This document shows positions 11,301-24,600 of a DNA stretch of 64,000 nt, one piece after another. The translations under genes were made by a program, and so were the position numbers. The notes beneath the pieces were generated by a model, which saw nothing but the letters and a program-made list of their open reading frames with translations, searched no databases and was not told where the DNA came from. Source of the DNA: Cymbidium sinense (Eukaryota > Streptophyta > Magnoliopsida > Asparagales > Orchidaceae); contig CM038228.1 of assembly GCA_021442155.1 (NCBI GenBank), positions 82,961,095 to 83,025,094 of the forward strand, written 5' to 3'. Numbering within the stretch: position 1 is the stretch's first letter; the number at the start of each line of letters is the position of its first letter.

Positions 11301-12399
11301 ATAATCTCTCGACTCGTCCGCATTTGACCGAACCCTCATCCTCTCTCCTCTCTTTCTCTCGACTTTCTTCCTTCTCCGTAAGTCCCTCGACTCTCTCGTC
11401 GTGTTTTGGCCGAATTTCTACTCTTCCTAGCAAGAGTCTTACAGTTGTGAGTCTTATGCAATGGTAATATCTAAGCAGCAACCTCTCGGATGCTCTCTCT
11501 GGATTTCTAGGGTTTGGTACCATTATTTTCTTGTTTTATCAAGCTTCTACTTGGGACTTCGACTTTGCATGTCTACTATCATTATTTTCTTCTTTTATCA
11601 AGCTTCTACTTCGGTTTCATGTTAAAAGGAGAAATGCTCTTAAGCTTTACAATTTGTGACTCGATTTTTCATTTGTAGACTTGAGTCACTTGATATCTGC
11701 TATATGTATTGTTCTGGACCTCGGTATTGAAATGCTTGAAGTGCTTATGCCATAATATATTCTACATCTTATGCTATGCTTGTTGTGGGATGATTTGGTT
11801 ATTCTTTGTAGGTTATTAAAATGCTTGAAGTGCTTACTCGGTTTGTCCTGTCCGGCCATTATTCTGTTGTCTCTGTTATTTGGGAGCTATATATTGTTGT
11901 CTCTGTTTGATTTCTCATTTTCTTTTACTCTTCTCATTCTAATTTGTCATGTCCGGCCATTATTCTGCTGTCTCTGTTATTTGGGAACTATATATTGCTC
12001 ATAAATTTTTTCATATTTTTTTACTCTTCTCATTCTAATTTGTCATGTTTACCATTATTCTCATTGTCTCGTTATTTTGGAAAATATATGTTGCGTGCTC
12101 TGTTTGATTTTTCAGTTCGAGTTAGCATGGATACTATTTATTTTGGTTCGCCATTATTTTATTGTCTCTGGCATGGATACTATTTATTTCTGTATTATTT
12201 TGTTGTCTCTGGCATGGATACTATTTATTTGTTGGTCATAGATTAGATTAATTATGTATATCTTGGAGTTGCAATTTTTTTTGAGCTGATTAAATGAGAA
12301 GAGTAACAGAACATTGAATATGGAGTTTAGTATGGAGATTGGAGAGTGTATGTGTATGTGGTCCTAACTCATATTTTCTTTTTTATTTAGTGTACAATC

Positions 12400-14335
12400 A
12401 TGTCTAATGTGGATCATTCTCAGTCTGCATCATATGGTGATGATTTAGTTGTAGGTAATGATATACAGTACTTCACAAGTTGAATCGAGGAGCATACACT
12501 TGAGACTACTAGTCGATGTCAACCCTAAGAAAGGTAGGAAGAGAGTATCTTCAAGTGGGGTATTTTATAGAAACCACTTCTGTATTTAAGGGGGAGAGTA
12601 TACCCTCTTTACAATGCATATATTGTCAAGAAATTTAAATCAAAAGCACAACTTCACAACTTTTGGCATGTGAAGGAATGTGAAAAATCAAGGCCAAGAA
12701 TAAGCGGTTGTTGAATTGGCGACAAAAGGAAAAAAATTAAATTTTATGCCTTTTGATGTCAATTCAAATAGATTCCATTATTCCATGACCCCAAAATTAT
12801 GATCATCTTCGACAGGAAGATAATTGCAAAGATGATTATTGTGGAAAGTATCCGTTAGGATGGTTATGCATATGTGGTTTAATATTCTTTTGAAGGTATT
12901 GAATCCCAATTATGAGAGGGTATCTAGAAACACAATTAGAAGTGATTGCATGAAAGTTTATGAAAAGGAAAAAAGAGATTCAAAACTTTTCTTAAGAGCA
13001 TTCATAGAGTTTCTTTGACTTGATTGTTGGACATCAAATCAAACAAGGGCTACATGTGCTTAACAATTCACTTTATTGATGATTCTTGGCATAAGAGAAT
13101 CATCGACTTTATTTGATCCTCCACACACGGGATACTTTTATTTGTGATGCTATATGTGATTATTTGCTAAATTTGCGACAAGGTATCTACTATCACACTG
13201 GATAATGCTAGTAATAATGATGTTGCTGCAAATTCTTTAAAAATTAATTTTCAGTCAAAAGGGAAGTTACATTTTCAGGATCATTTCTTTCATGTTAGAT
13301 GTTGTGCTCACATCTTGAATATACTGGTTCAAGATGGTTTGAAAAAGGTGCAACAAATAACCGTTAAAATAAGAGAGACAGTAAAATACCTCAAAAAGTC
13401 TCATTCTCGTTTACATAAGTTTGTTGAAGTGAAATAGTTAGGGTCCCTACTTCAAAGGGATTATGTATTGATGTTCCTACAAGGTGGAACTCCACTTACT
13501 TAATGCTTGAGTCTGCTTTCATTTACCGCAATGTGTTCATTCATTATGTTGATCGAGATTCTAACTACAAGTGGTTACCTTCTGAGATTGAATGACATGA
13601 GCATTAGAAGGTTTCTTTCTGCTTTCCATAATGTGACAAAAATAATTTCGTTCTTCTTATCCAACTACCAATTTGTTTCTTCCTACGTCATGTTAAGAAA
13701 GCTTAATGAAGAGCAATTCCTTGGATCAATTTGTCCAAATGGCAATCGCTATGAAAATTAAATTTGACAAATATTGGGGAGAATGCAATCTACTCATGGT
13801 TGTCAAGTTGTTTGATCCATCAAAATGAAATTCATTACTTTTATATTTCCTAAAATATACTCGGTTTTGAGGTAGAGTCCAAGATAAAGAGCGTTGAGGA
13901 TGTTATTTGGGAGATATATAATCAATATTCAAGATATATAGTGCTTCAAGCTCTTCGAGCTAGTGGATCATCACAAGCAATAGTTGATGTGCCTTTTCAT
14001 CAAACTTTGATCATGTTAGATTTGGATTTCGATTTTGTTGGTTCTATTCAAATCAAAATCGATTTTGCAAATATATTTGGAGGAAGGATTATTTTGAGCA
14101 ATAATGATTCTTTTGATGTTCTTGAGTGGTGGAAGATGAATACTAGTATTTTTTGTCCAAGATGGCTAGGGATGTTTTAATTCACATCACCACCGCTGTA
14201 TCAATCGCATTTAGTTTTGGTGGTAGAGTTATTGATGATTATAGGAGCTCTTTATCACCAAAAACAGTCAATGCACTTGTATGTACAGCTAGTTGGATTA
14301 GAGGCACTCAACCCAACATTAAAGATCATTTGGTA
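12400..14335 (+). pseudogene. hAT transposase relic (BED/RICESLEEPER-like)
   Basis: From the ATG at 12,400, translation across several frameshifts gives, in order: SRNTIRSDCMKVYEKEKRDS (12,926 on), DCWTSNQ (near 13,025; family 'TTD.WTSNQ' with the first catalytic Asp), ALTIHFIDDSWHKRIIDFI, STITLDNASNNDVAA (second catalytic Asp) and HVRCCAHILNILVQDGL. Near the end are the dimerisation segment FDVLEWWKMNTSIF and the C-terminal GRVIDDYRSSLSPKTVNALVC (at about 14,220-14,282). This is the standard order of plant hAT transposases with an N-terminal BED zinc finger, though I cannot see an intact BED finger. The catalytic glutamate region, normally 'S(E)SAFST.GR', reads SIAFSFGGR, so that Glu is missing. 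The protein is certainly inactive. Confidence 0.88.
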
Positions 14336-15473
14336 CTTTTCCAACTAAATTTAGTCTATTTAATAAATTTGATAAACTATTCTATAATGTCATTATCTAC
14401 TTTATTTCGAAGAGTTAATGGAGGAGGAGAACACGTATGTTAAACTACCGAAAAATATTTAGCTTTGGAGAAGATACAACCATATCAAGCAATTTTATTA
14501 TCATGAATCTTTTTATTAAGGTTTCAATTTTCAATTTTCAATATTTTCAATTTCTACGAAGGGTCATATACTTGTTGACTAAAAATATTTTCAATTTACC
14601 ACTAAACTCCCTAGTCTTCAAATCTTCTACTTATTCTTGTATAGTCTTGGCATCCATTATTGTGCTAGAACTTATATTACCATAAGTTTATTTTGTGGTC
14701 ATCGTTTGGGAACTTCGGCTTAGCAATATTTTTCATTGTATAAGCTGAAGTCGGTGAATTATGTGCTTCATTTTCTAATCATTTTAAATTTGAACTGCCG
14801 TAAATGTATCATTTGACCATACGCCTAAATGAAGGGTAGGAGTAAGTCACTTATGATATTTGGGCACTGAGCTTTCATTGGTTTCAGAGCTTTTCAAAGC
14901 TCATTGTTCTTTGATGTAAACGTAGTTTTTTTTTTTTTTGTCCCTACCCTACTATCAACTGGATTTAAAAGTGTTAATGTTCAAAACAACTTCATAATTG
15001 CCAGAGAAGTTAAAGTTTTATCTGGATGAATGATCGACTTTCGATATAAATGGGCCATTCGGTTGCAAATGGCTCGTGAGTCATAAACTCTTCTAAAGAA
15101 GGATTAGACAATTTGCTTTTTGCAAATCTTCATTCCGTAATTTCGTGTGTGGTATAGCTGGAAGGTATATGATTTTTATCTCCATTCTTGGAAGAAGAAG
15201 CCTCTGATTTATAATCTTTATGTGCTTAATTGCAACAAGACTTTTAATTGTCCTTCTTTGTTTGCTGGCTGGTTTGATTTTAGTATCGTGGTTGGTGGAC
15301 TACGCTTTGGCCTTCTTTGTTTGTCGGTTCTTTCTTTCTTTTTTTTTTTCTTTATTTTCTTCTTGGTTTTGCTCTTTGTGCATTACACATTTCTGGTCGG
15401 TTTTGTTCTTTGCATCCTTATTGGCTATGATAAGATCTTTGATGCTACACTTTGTCAATTTGGAAATGTAGAT

Positions 15474-15511
15474 ATTAATGTGTAATATCACTTGTGATAT
15501 TACACATTAAT
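15474..15511. repeat. perfect 38-base inverted repeat (18-bp arms)
   Basis: ATTAATGTGTAATATCAC is followed by TT and then the exact reverse complement of the same 18 bases. It lies in the 3' part of the hAT element and can form a perfect hairpin. Confidence 0.95.
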
Positions 15512-15859
15512 GCTATGATGAAAACTATAAATAGATGTATGAGATGCAACTTAGCTTGATATTTGGTTGTATGTATTTTCAAACATTTAATTTAATTTTT
15601 GTGATTACATTTTGTCAATTTTCAATGTCTATCATTTAATCAATGATATTTAGCTTAATAGTTTGGATTTTTTGGAACACATGCTGCACTTATTTTTATT
15701 TTTTTTGTGATTTCATTGTCATTTTTTGTGATTTCATTTTGTCAATTTGGAACAAATGTTGTACTTATTTTCATTTTTTTTATAGATCCGTCTTATTAAT
15801 ATTAATCTTTCATTTTATCATCTTTTGAATGTCTAATATTCATACCATTAAATCTTTAT

Positions 15860-16225
15860 CATGATTATTTATTTTAGTTTCATAATATTTATTTTATAAT
15901 TTTTGCTAGTTTTGTTAACTAGTTTGAAGATTCAAGATTAGTTGGATTTTGAGGATATGAAAGCAAGACTATAAAGCTTTAACATTAAATGAATTGATTG
16001 ATTAGAAATTAATATTTGAAAATTGTATGATTATTTATTTTAGTTTAAGCTCACTCATAATATTTATTTTATAATTTTGCTAGTTTTGTTTACAAGCGCA
16101 GACAGTTTTGAAAATTCAAGATTGGTTGACTTTGAGGATATGAAAGCTTGAAGACTATAAAGCTTGAACATTAAAGCTGAAGCAATTGATTTGATTAGAA
16201 ATTGATATTTAGAAATTGTAATTTC
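15860..16225. repeat. tandem duplication of ~165 bp
   Basis: Two consecutive copies (about 15,862-16,025 and 16,026-16,225) share the words TGATTATTTATTTTAGTTT, ATAATATTTATTTTATAATTT, GATTCAAGATTAGTTGG (second copy ATTCAAGATTGGTTGAC), GAGGATATGAAAGC and ACTATAAAGCTT. The second copy has short insertions. This is a simple tandem duplication inside the hAT element. Confidence 0.85.
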
Positions 16226-16850
16226 ATTATTTTCTTAGCTTTTATTTTTTGAAATTGTAAGTTGTATATGATCATATAAAATTTTAGGTTGAATTTATTT
16301 TAGAAAGTTGTAAATTTGTAAATTTGTAAATTATATAAGTTATGAATTTGTAAATTTGTATAAGCATATATGATATATGATCTTGTAAATTTTGTTATTA
16401 TAAATTAGTATTTGAAGTTGTGTTCAATTTTGTAAAAAAAATGATTTTGAATCTCTTATTGAAAATCATTTAATTTAATAAAATAAATTTTAACTGTATA
16501 TAATTTTGATTTTTGAATCTTTGAATGAATCTCTAATTTTAATTTTTTATGTAACAAAGTTTTTTTTTAGTGTAAAAATAATAATTATGATTGTATAATT
16601 ATTTTGTATAATTGTATTTTAGTTTTAATTCTTATCAATAGTATTTCGCTTTTTCATCAGATAAGATTTTAATAATTATTTTTTAATTAAAAATAAAAAA
16701 ATAAAAATTATTAAAATATAAAATCGAGCTAATTTCGAGCCGAACACGAGCCTAAAATGAACACGAATATTTTTTCGAGCCGAACACGAACAGACTATAA
16801 ACGAGCTATTTCGAACACGAGCCAATTTTGAACAAAAATAATAATAAACT

Positions 16851-18734
16851 AATATTAACAACATGGCCAGTTCGCTCAATATCGCCTTGTTGTGCCAATG
16901 AGAGAAAAGCATTATATAGTTATATTTTATTTAAAAAATGATATGCATCTCCATAAATCAAGGATCATGATTGTTACTTTTTTAAATATAAATTTAATAT
17001 TTTATTAAATAATATTTGTGATTTAATCATTTATTATAATGTATCGCCTGCCTCTCAAATATTTTTATCACATCTCATTTACAATATATTATATCCAAAA
17101 ATCTTCTTAGAACTCAGTGTTTTTCAAAATAAATCAATCCATTTGATCATAAAAGATTTTATTTTCTTTTCTATTGTTAGTTATTCCATATCTCTTAATT
17201 ATAATTTTTATTTTTTAACAAAAAATAAATACGTTTAACTCTGAAAAATTACTTTGTTTTCAAAATTTTTCCTACTTATAATCTGATTTTAAACTTTAGA
17301 GGTGCTATAATCAATGATAAGAAAAATGACAATTCCTATAATGATAATATAGAAAGCCTAAAGTGATCATAAGGATATCATTTGACGTTATCACTGCAGA
17401 AAGATATACGAGATCATAATGGACGAGTTGTGATCACTTGAGCGATATCACGAGGTTTCTAGAAATCTGAGAAAGAATGCATAAATGAGTAATAAATTCT
17501 AGGTTTAAGTATGGGAGTAATATGTAGAAGAATTTGAAAGTGAAACATGTGAACATTTGAAGCTACTAAATGACACAAACATATCATTTAATTTACTTTT
17601 AATAGTGACATTATCCCTTTTAAAACTTCCAATCTCCACATATAAATCATATTCAATTTTATCTCTAATCAATAGCTCATTTTGTAATAATTCATTTTGA
17701 GCTTCTAATTTTTAAATTCTAGAAATAAAATTATTGTGATTTTAATATGTAGAAATGCTAGATAAATTACTAAGCAAATCATTCATTTTAGCTTTCAAGG
17801 AAGATACTTTGATTTCAAATAAACAAACCTATCAGTTGAATTTTAACTATGTAATAAAATCTTATACTTAATCATTTGAATTTTAATTTTAATTAATGAA
17901 AACTTTAATTTTCAATTTTTTAGTTGGAAATAAAATTTTGAATGAAATCAAATTATTTATCCATCATAAACTTTTAAATATTTTAGTAGATAAAAATAGC
18001 TAATTATTTTTTTTAATTATATATAAATTTTGTTTTGCTTATTGCTTATTCTTTATACAATAAAAATTATATAATAAATATAAATTTCACAAATAATCCT
18101 TTAAAATGAAGAAAGCTTAGAGATAGAGGCGCCCAAAATAACAACCAAGCGGAGAGAACTATTAAGTTGATGAATCTTCCATTTGTCTCGGAAAATTATA
18201 TGTTGACGCCCAAACTCTAATATCATTTAATCTACATTTGGAATGAGCGCCAAGACAGCTACACAAAGTAAAGCAATAGGCTTTTGATGCTCGAACTGAG
18301 ACATTGTAAGAATTACCTGATCAATGTACTCAGGCTCAACTCTCACCATGTTGATGCAATCATGATCCAAAAGATAGTTTGATCATAAATTGAACTTAAT
18401 ATTCTCCGATTTATCAAGTGGATCATTGTTTAAGGTGCGTTTGAGACAACGATATGGTACAAAAACGTACTGCTAGTGCTATTTAAGACACTGCATTTTG
18501 ATTGTGTTTTAAAAAATCTAAGGTAAGAAGCTGTATTTTCGAACTTGATCTAATATAATGCGATGGCTTCCATAAAGTTATAATCTACCTTTTTTTAAAT
18601 TAAAAAATTTATATTGCCACTATAATTTTTTAAATAATAATTTCTTATGCAATAATTTCATTTTATATTTTCATAATGCTATAACTGCTCCAAATAAACT
18701 CTTATTCTCAAATCAAAAAAATTTCCCTGCACAT
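16851..18734. other. AT-rich spacer with a MITE-like remnant
   Basis: No gene is recognised. The words around 17,890-18,060 (TTAATTAATGAAAACTTTAATTTT, AAATAAAATTTT, ATAAATATAAATTTCAC) resemble the interior of the hAT-like repeats at 41,236-42,259. This part may therefore be an old relative lacking its ends. Confidence 0.4.
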
Positions 18735-18789
18735 CATTGACTCTGTTGAGGGTTGAGATGCATTCTTTTTATCTTCCTCAAACTAATAT

Positions 18790-18990
18790 TAGCAAGCCTT
18801 AGCCATCTCATCGGAGAATAACATTTCACCATGGAAAGCCTCCATCATCTCTTCATTGAGGTCCATAACCCACGCATTAGACGCTGAAGCATAGAATGCT
18901 ACCGCACCCTACAAGAGGATGTTATCACTCATGGGCCAATAATACTTAACACGACCATTTATACCAACTTCTTCAAGGACAAGTCTTGAA
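18790..18990 (-). pseudogene. unidentified coding-like relic
   Basis: The minus strand reads well over about 65 codons with one in-frame stop. Pieces are SRLVLEEVGINGRVKYYWP, MSDNILL-stop-GAVAFYASAS, NAWVMDLNEEMMEAF and HGEMLFSDEMA. Composition and lack of low-complexity sequence suggest a once-real protein exon, but I do not recognise the family. Flanking sequence (18,991-19,200) gives only short pieces in changing frames. A protein search with these pieces would identify it, and no match would mean the frame is accidental. Confidence 0.3.
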
Positions 18991-18999
18991 TCTCCTACG

Positions 19000-21020
19000 T
19001 TTTACTTCACCACAATCCGCTACAACTCTTCACACATGCACCAAGGAAAGAATGGCATCAATTTTGGCTTTTGGATTGTGTTATCCTCTAAGGTTGGCAG
19101 AGGAGCATAATACACCAATCTGATCATCAAGTGGAGGAGTGTCCACCTCATTAGGTACCCTCATAAGAACCTTTGTTGTTTAGTTCAAAAGCTTAGTCCT
19201 TTGAAGAAGCATTTCCTCATTTTTTTTTAGGGTAGTACTTTGTTTCTAAGTGAATATTTCCTCATTTGTAAGCCCCACTACAATTATAATAGTTTTTCTT
19301 CAACCAATTTTGGTGACCCAACTTTCACTCCATCTCATTTAATGACTAACTCCACAATAGATTCGTTCACCATAAGACCAAAACCTTTGAGAAGAATATC
19401 TTCAATTGTTACCCAATAACACCTCACCTGCAATGTTGCTCGCAGCTGCAGTTTATAGAATCTTTTTATCCATTTCCTTCATTGTTAAAGCACTTACATG
19501 TGCTTCAGTATTCAACTTATTGAAGTTATTCAGAACAAAGAAAGAAGACAAAGTGGGAAGGTCAAGGAATGCCGAAGAATATCGATGTCTAAGAATGGTT
19601 TACATTTTAAATCCTATCTTCACTTAGTTTTATAGCATTTTGAAAGGGGGGAGAAGTGTAAATGTTAAAAGTATTAGAACCAATCGTAGCCCAACATGCG
19701 GCTAGCATGGAACCCTAATATTCAAAATTTTCAGACCAGCTTGAGATGCACTTAAGAGAGTCCTCGGAAGTCCTCAGGAAGGTCATGGGGAAATCTCCTT
19801 AAAAGCAGCCTTGGCTCTTAGCCTCTTATAGAAGTCCTAATTCTTCATGAGAAAGTTCTCAACTCCACCACTATGTAATTCCCCTCAATAACACATCAAA
19901 ACACTCTGATTACTTGATATTATACATTATAAAAGTCATTAATGTTACATAGAAGATGAGAAATAACACGTTGGAACATACATTTCATTATAATGCCTCA
20001 TTTAATGTCGTCACATAACTGTTCCAGTGCAATAAGAATGGTTGCCCTTAACCGATGTTCAACATCAGAACTCACCCATGGCTCAAAGTTCAGTCATAAC
20101 TCAACTCAAATCCTAGAAAAAATAAGCATAATTGGAGATAATGCTAAGGTACACAAACACCTATAAATGCCAAATCACATGATATGTGAAGAAACTTTTG
20201 CAATGAATATCATCGAAAAACATGTACACTAAAAAAAAAAGATGACCCAACACTTATCTGAAGTTTTTCTCATTGCACTTCTCTATGCTATCATTTCTAT
20301 AGATGCAACTTCTAGTTCTTCGTGGAGAATAAAACAACCTCTTTATAGTCAGGGATGTAGTTAACTAGAAAAGTGTCGGATGAAGGGTGTTGAGCAATCA
20401 GGAGACCTTTCTAGTTGAAAGTCTTGGCTAGAGAAGAGCCTAAAGCATCAGATCTAATAGTAACAAACAAAGTTAAAAGGCAAGGGTTTGTGTTAGTATG
20501 AGATGAAACTTTGAAGGTATATGAGAAAGGAAGTATAAAGACGAAAGGACGTAGGATTAAGGATGGAGTTAAGAGTTACAACTTGCATATTGGTTATATT
20601 TTTATATCTAGCGTGTAGGGTCCCAAAGAAAGGGAGTCTTGTGAAGGGTTGAGACATGAAGCTTGTTAAAAGGGCAAATCATGAAGGGTGAAGGTGGTGA
20701 CTTGATCAATAATAAAAGATGGGTTTCTTATCTGAAAGAAAAATAAATAAGAGGTTGGGATCTCTCCAAAGGGAAGGTTGGATAACCATATGAAATTTGA
20801 AAAGAAGAGAAAAGAGTACCAGAAAGGTAGACAGCTAGAGAGCGCGAGCAAAAGTCTACAATTTTTACTAGGAAATTCGTTTTATATTTTAATTATCATA
20901 TGTAAATGAACCAAAAAAAAACCTTATGGTTTGTGAATGACATTGTTTTTTATTACTTTTTGCTAGGCTGAGTTTTTCCTCAAGGATTGTTTTCCTTTGG
21001 GATGACTTTGTAGTGATTTT
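19000..21020. other. spacer with no recognised gene
   Basis: Open frames at 19406-19627 and 20666-20851 show no motif I can place. The stretch is moderately AT-rich. Confidence 0.45.
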
Positions 21021-21029
21021 TGGATGCTG

Positions 21030-21341
21030 GGTTTTGGGGGCCATTCCACATGCGATGTGGTGCAAAACGCACCTCCACTGCCATTTGAGGCGACATTTCA
21101 CAAATTTTACGTCTCCAAACGGCGTTTCATAAAGTCGGAATCACGTCTGTGTTCCAAGGTTTCGTTCACGTTATTTAAGGTTTTTACTTTACACAGCCTT
21201 CACACGAAACGTAGCCAAGCTCCACACATTCGCGGTCTCCTCTTCTCCCACAAACTCTAACCTCCTAAAACCGAGCAACTACACTACTTTAGGGTTCGTG
21301 GTCATCATATGTTGATTCGTAAGTTTCTCCCTCACTAATCA
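21030..21341 (+). promoter_or_regulatory. possible promoter/5' leader of a disrupted nuclear gene
   Basis: This short, less AT-rich stretch contains a pyrimidine-rich leader (CTCCTCTTCTCCCACAAAC), a TTTAGGGTT-type plant leader word near 21,287, and an ATG followed by a good splice donor context (GATTC|GTAAGT) near 21,309-21,325. That arrangement resembles the first exon of a plant housekeeping gene. The copia element begins at 21,342, directly after this donor-like site, and the rest of such a gene is not visible downstream. This is inference from composition only; no protein is recognised. Confidence 0.25.
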
Positions 21342-21626
21342 TGTTGTGCATTAAACTCAACTGTTAGATTTTAGGGACAGAAATTTGAATGGTCATAAAA
21401 ATTAGTCTTTTGGTATTCTGTTTTTTATTAGCTTTTATGGAGTCTAAGAGTCTAAGGAATTTCAGTTAGCTTTTATGGTATTGAAAGAGTCAGAGTCTAA
21501 GGAATTTCAAAATTAACTTGAGACTATATATATTGGTATTGTACTCTTGTTAAACATAGAGAAAAAAAATCTATCAAAAGCATACTTGTTGGTGTCCATT
21601 TTCTCTAGAAAATTATACTTTCATCA
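21342..21626 (+). repeat. copia 5' LTR
   Basis: Starts TGTTGTGCATT and ends TTTCATCA. It is nearly the same as the 3' LTR, and the visible differences are almost all small insertions and deletions. Repeated words AGTCTAAGGAATTTCA lie inside it. Confidence 0.95.
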
Positions 21627-21629
21627 AAG

Positions 21630-21643
21630 TTGTATCAGAGCCA
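21630..21643 (+). other. copia primer-binding site (tRNA-iMet type)
   Basis: TTGTATCAGAGCC, starting four bases after the LTR, matches the usual copia site TGGTATCAGAGC complementary to the initiator tRNA-Met 3' end, with one change. Confidence 0.85.
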
Positions 21644-21644
21644 A

Positions 21645-24600
21645 TGATGAACCAAGGGAGCACCATGTCGGGCAAATACCACACGACTTACCAAGGCGAA
21701 CTACGACAAGCTGGAGTATTCAAATGCGTGCCTTACCGGGCACAAGGCAGCGTGGGGCGTGGTTGAAACCGGTTTTAATGAGGCGAAGTTACGGTTCCTC
21801 CACAACAAACCAATTGAAGATATGGAAAGAAATGCGAATGAAGGACAAAAATCGCTCTCACCTCATGTTCCAAGCGTAGATGAGTCGGGTTTTGAGAAGA
21901 TTCTTGGTGCATCAATTGAAGGAAGCACGGGACACTTTACAAAAGTGTTCAAGGTGTGACAGTAAAGTAAATGCGTCTTCAAACTCTGAGGTCAATTGGA
22001 GACCATCAAGATGAAGGAGTCGGCGTATCCGACTATATAACTTCGTGTGCAAGCGGTGGTGAATCAACTCAAGCAATGGAGAAACTCTCACAGATACAAG
22101 AGTTGTGGAGAAAATTCTTGGTCATTGGCCGATGATTTTGAGAATGTTGTATGCAATCGAGGAGTCAAGAGATTTGGAGAAAATGACCATCACGATCTCA
22201 GTTCTCTTGAAGCGCATGAACAACGAAAAAAAAGAAGTCTGGAGGAGGCCTTACAAACAAAGATGATCAAGGAAGACAAGATGATGTATCGCAACACAAC
22301 GCGAAGAAGAGGCGCGGAGCGCAGCGATTTTAATACAGTGCGTGGAGGTCGCGGTATCGCGTGTATCGATCCGGTGGTATTATATCATTGGAGATCATGG
22401 TCGTGAAGAAAGAGAACAAACCAACAATTGGCGTGGTGAGGTCGGTTATGGAAGAGGTGGTCGATCAAGTCGTCAAATGTCGAATGTTATAACTGCGGAA
22501 AATATGGACACCGCAGAATTGCTACTCAAGGAGAAAGTGGAAGAAAGCGAATCGGTCGAAAGCGAGACAAAAGATGATGGCGTTCTCATGATGACCCATG
22601 AAGGTGCCACTTCGAGTAGCGACATGGTGTGGTATCTCGACAGGTGCCGACAATCATATGTGTGGGCACAAACATCTCTTTGTTGATATACAAGAGATAG
22701 AAGATGGACGTGTCTTTTGGAGATGCATCGAAGGTCCAAGTCAAAGGTCGAGGAAAAATATGCTTTTCCCAAAAGGATGGAGAAAGAATACGGTGGAAGA
22801 TGTCTATTTTGTACGATTTGAAAAACAATATCCTTAGTATGGGGCGGTTATTGGAGAAAGGATGTTGGTTTTATGAAAGACCGGATGTTGCATTTGAAAG
22901 ACAAAATGGTGATTGCTTTCGCACATGTGGAAATGGCGAAGAACCGAATGTTCAAACTCAACTTGAAGAATATACAAGAAAGGTGTTTGCAAGTCGATGG
23001 AGGACAAGACATGGTTATGGCACTTGCGGTTGGGACACTTACATTACGGTGGGCTAAAAGAATTAGCAAAGAAAGAGATGGTCCATGCAAACTTGGACTT
23101 CACTAAAAATTTTGTGAAGGTTGTGTACTTCAAGCAAGCAAGAACAACTTTTCAAAAGAAGGCGGATATCATGCAAGGAGATCTCTTGAGTTGATACACA
23201 CATATGTGGTCCAATCACTCCAAAGTCTTTTCTGGGAAGAGGTACTTTATCACTTTCATTGACAACCATACAAGGAAGACTTGGGTCTATTTTTTAAAAG
23301 AAAAATCGAAGCTTTTGAGGTATTCAAAAAATTTAAGGTGATGGTGGAGAAAACAACCAATCTTTACATCAAGGCTCTGATCGGATAGGCGGAGAATATA
23401 TGTCAATCCCCTTCATGAACTATTGTGAAGCAGTATCGAAGATTCTTGTGACACCATATTCACAACAAAATGGCATCGCCGAAAGAAAAATCGAGCGATT
23501 CTTGATATGGTTCGATCAATGTTGAAGAGAACAAGATATGCCAAAAGAATTTTGGGCGGCGGTGAAATGCTGCGTGTACTTGCAAAATAGATGTCCACAT
23601 ACAATATTGGCGAATCAAACACCACAAGAAGCTTGGGTGGTCACAAACCAAGCGTCTCACACCTCAAAGTGTTTGGTAGTGTGGCTACGCACATGTACCA
23701 GACAGAAGAACCAAACTTCGATGATAAGAGCAAGAAGTATGTGTTCATTGGGTATGACGAGAAGGCAGCTTTTAAGTTGTTTGATCCAATTAACAAGAAG
23801 ATGATTGTGAGCGAGATGCTCAAGTAAATGAAGAAAGCACATGGGATTGGAAGAACCAAAAGGAGGCAACACAAGATAAAGAGAAAGGAGAATCATTGAG
23901 TCTTTGCACCAACAATCACTCAAATAACCTCTCAAGCTTCAATGAAGAAGAAGAACCAAGTCAACCTAAGATGCAGTCTACAAGATCTCTATGAATCAAG
24001 CGATGAAGTGCACTTGGTTTGCCTATTAAACTCGAGAGAATATTGCCTTTGAAGAAGGCAAGAGACAAAAGTGGAAAGCAATGGATGAAGAGATAGATCT
24101 GCGAAAAAAATCAAACTTGGGATTTGGTGGAGTTGCCAAAGGATATAACCCATAGGTGTAAAATGGGTATACAAGAAGAAGATGAATGGAGAGATTGAAA
24201 GGTACAAGGCCTAGTTGCAAAAGGTTACAAACAAAAGCGGGAATTGATTATGAAGAAGTTTTTTGCTCAGGTTGAGAATGGAGACAATTCGACTTCTCTT
24301 ATCTCAAGGCACAACTTCAGTGGCCGTCACCAAATGGGCGTGAAATCGCATTTCTAAATGGTATACTTGAAGAGGAAGTCTATGTAAGCAAGCAGCTTGG
24401 ATACATAAAACACGGAAAGGAGAGCAAAGTGTTAAAAGCGAAGAAGGCACTCTGGGTTGAAGCAAGCCTCGAGCATGGAACACCCAAATCGACACTTACT
24501 TCAAGAAGAACAAGTTCATCCAATGTCCTTATGAGCATGCATTATGCGTGAAGAAAGAAGAAGGTAATTTACTTCTTGTTGCCCTTTATGTTGATGATCT

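Larger units (their letters stand above)
10773..16850 (+). mobile_element. degraded hAT transposon
   Basis: The left end starts TAGGGCTGTCAA and is followed by CTCGTT/ACGAACACGAAC words. Matching words in opposite orientation (TTCGAGCCGAACACGAG) lie at about 16,727-16,830. Such gene-sized elements with 'TAGGGCTGTCAA' ends and internal hAT transposase are typical plant hAT elements. The transposase relic at 12,400-14,335 lies between these ends. The right terminal sequence (expected TTGACAGCCCTA) is missing and no convincing 8-bp target duplication was found, so the right boundary is approximate. A pyrimidine-rich leader (about 11,290-11,420) and local duplications precede the transposase. Confidence 0.65.

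Noticed and set aside
15147..15485. 112-codon plus-strand frame rich in Phe/Leu
   Set aside because: Low-complexity T-rich sequence in a hAT 3' region; overlapping frames on both strands look alike.
22047..23269. Many overlapping frames of 65-119 codons on both strands
   Set aside because: All lie in the copia gag-pol relic; only the plus-strand reading across frames makes biological sense.
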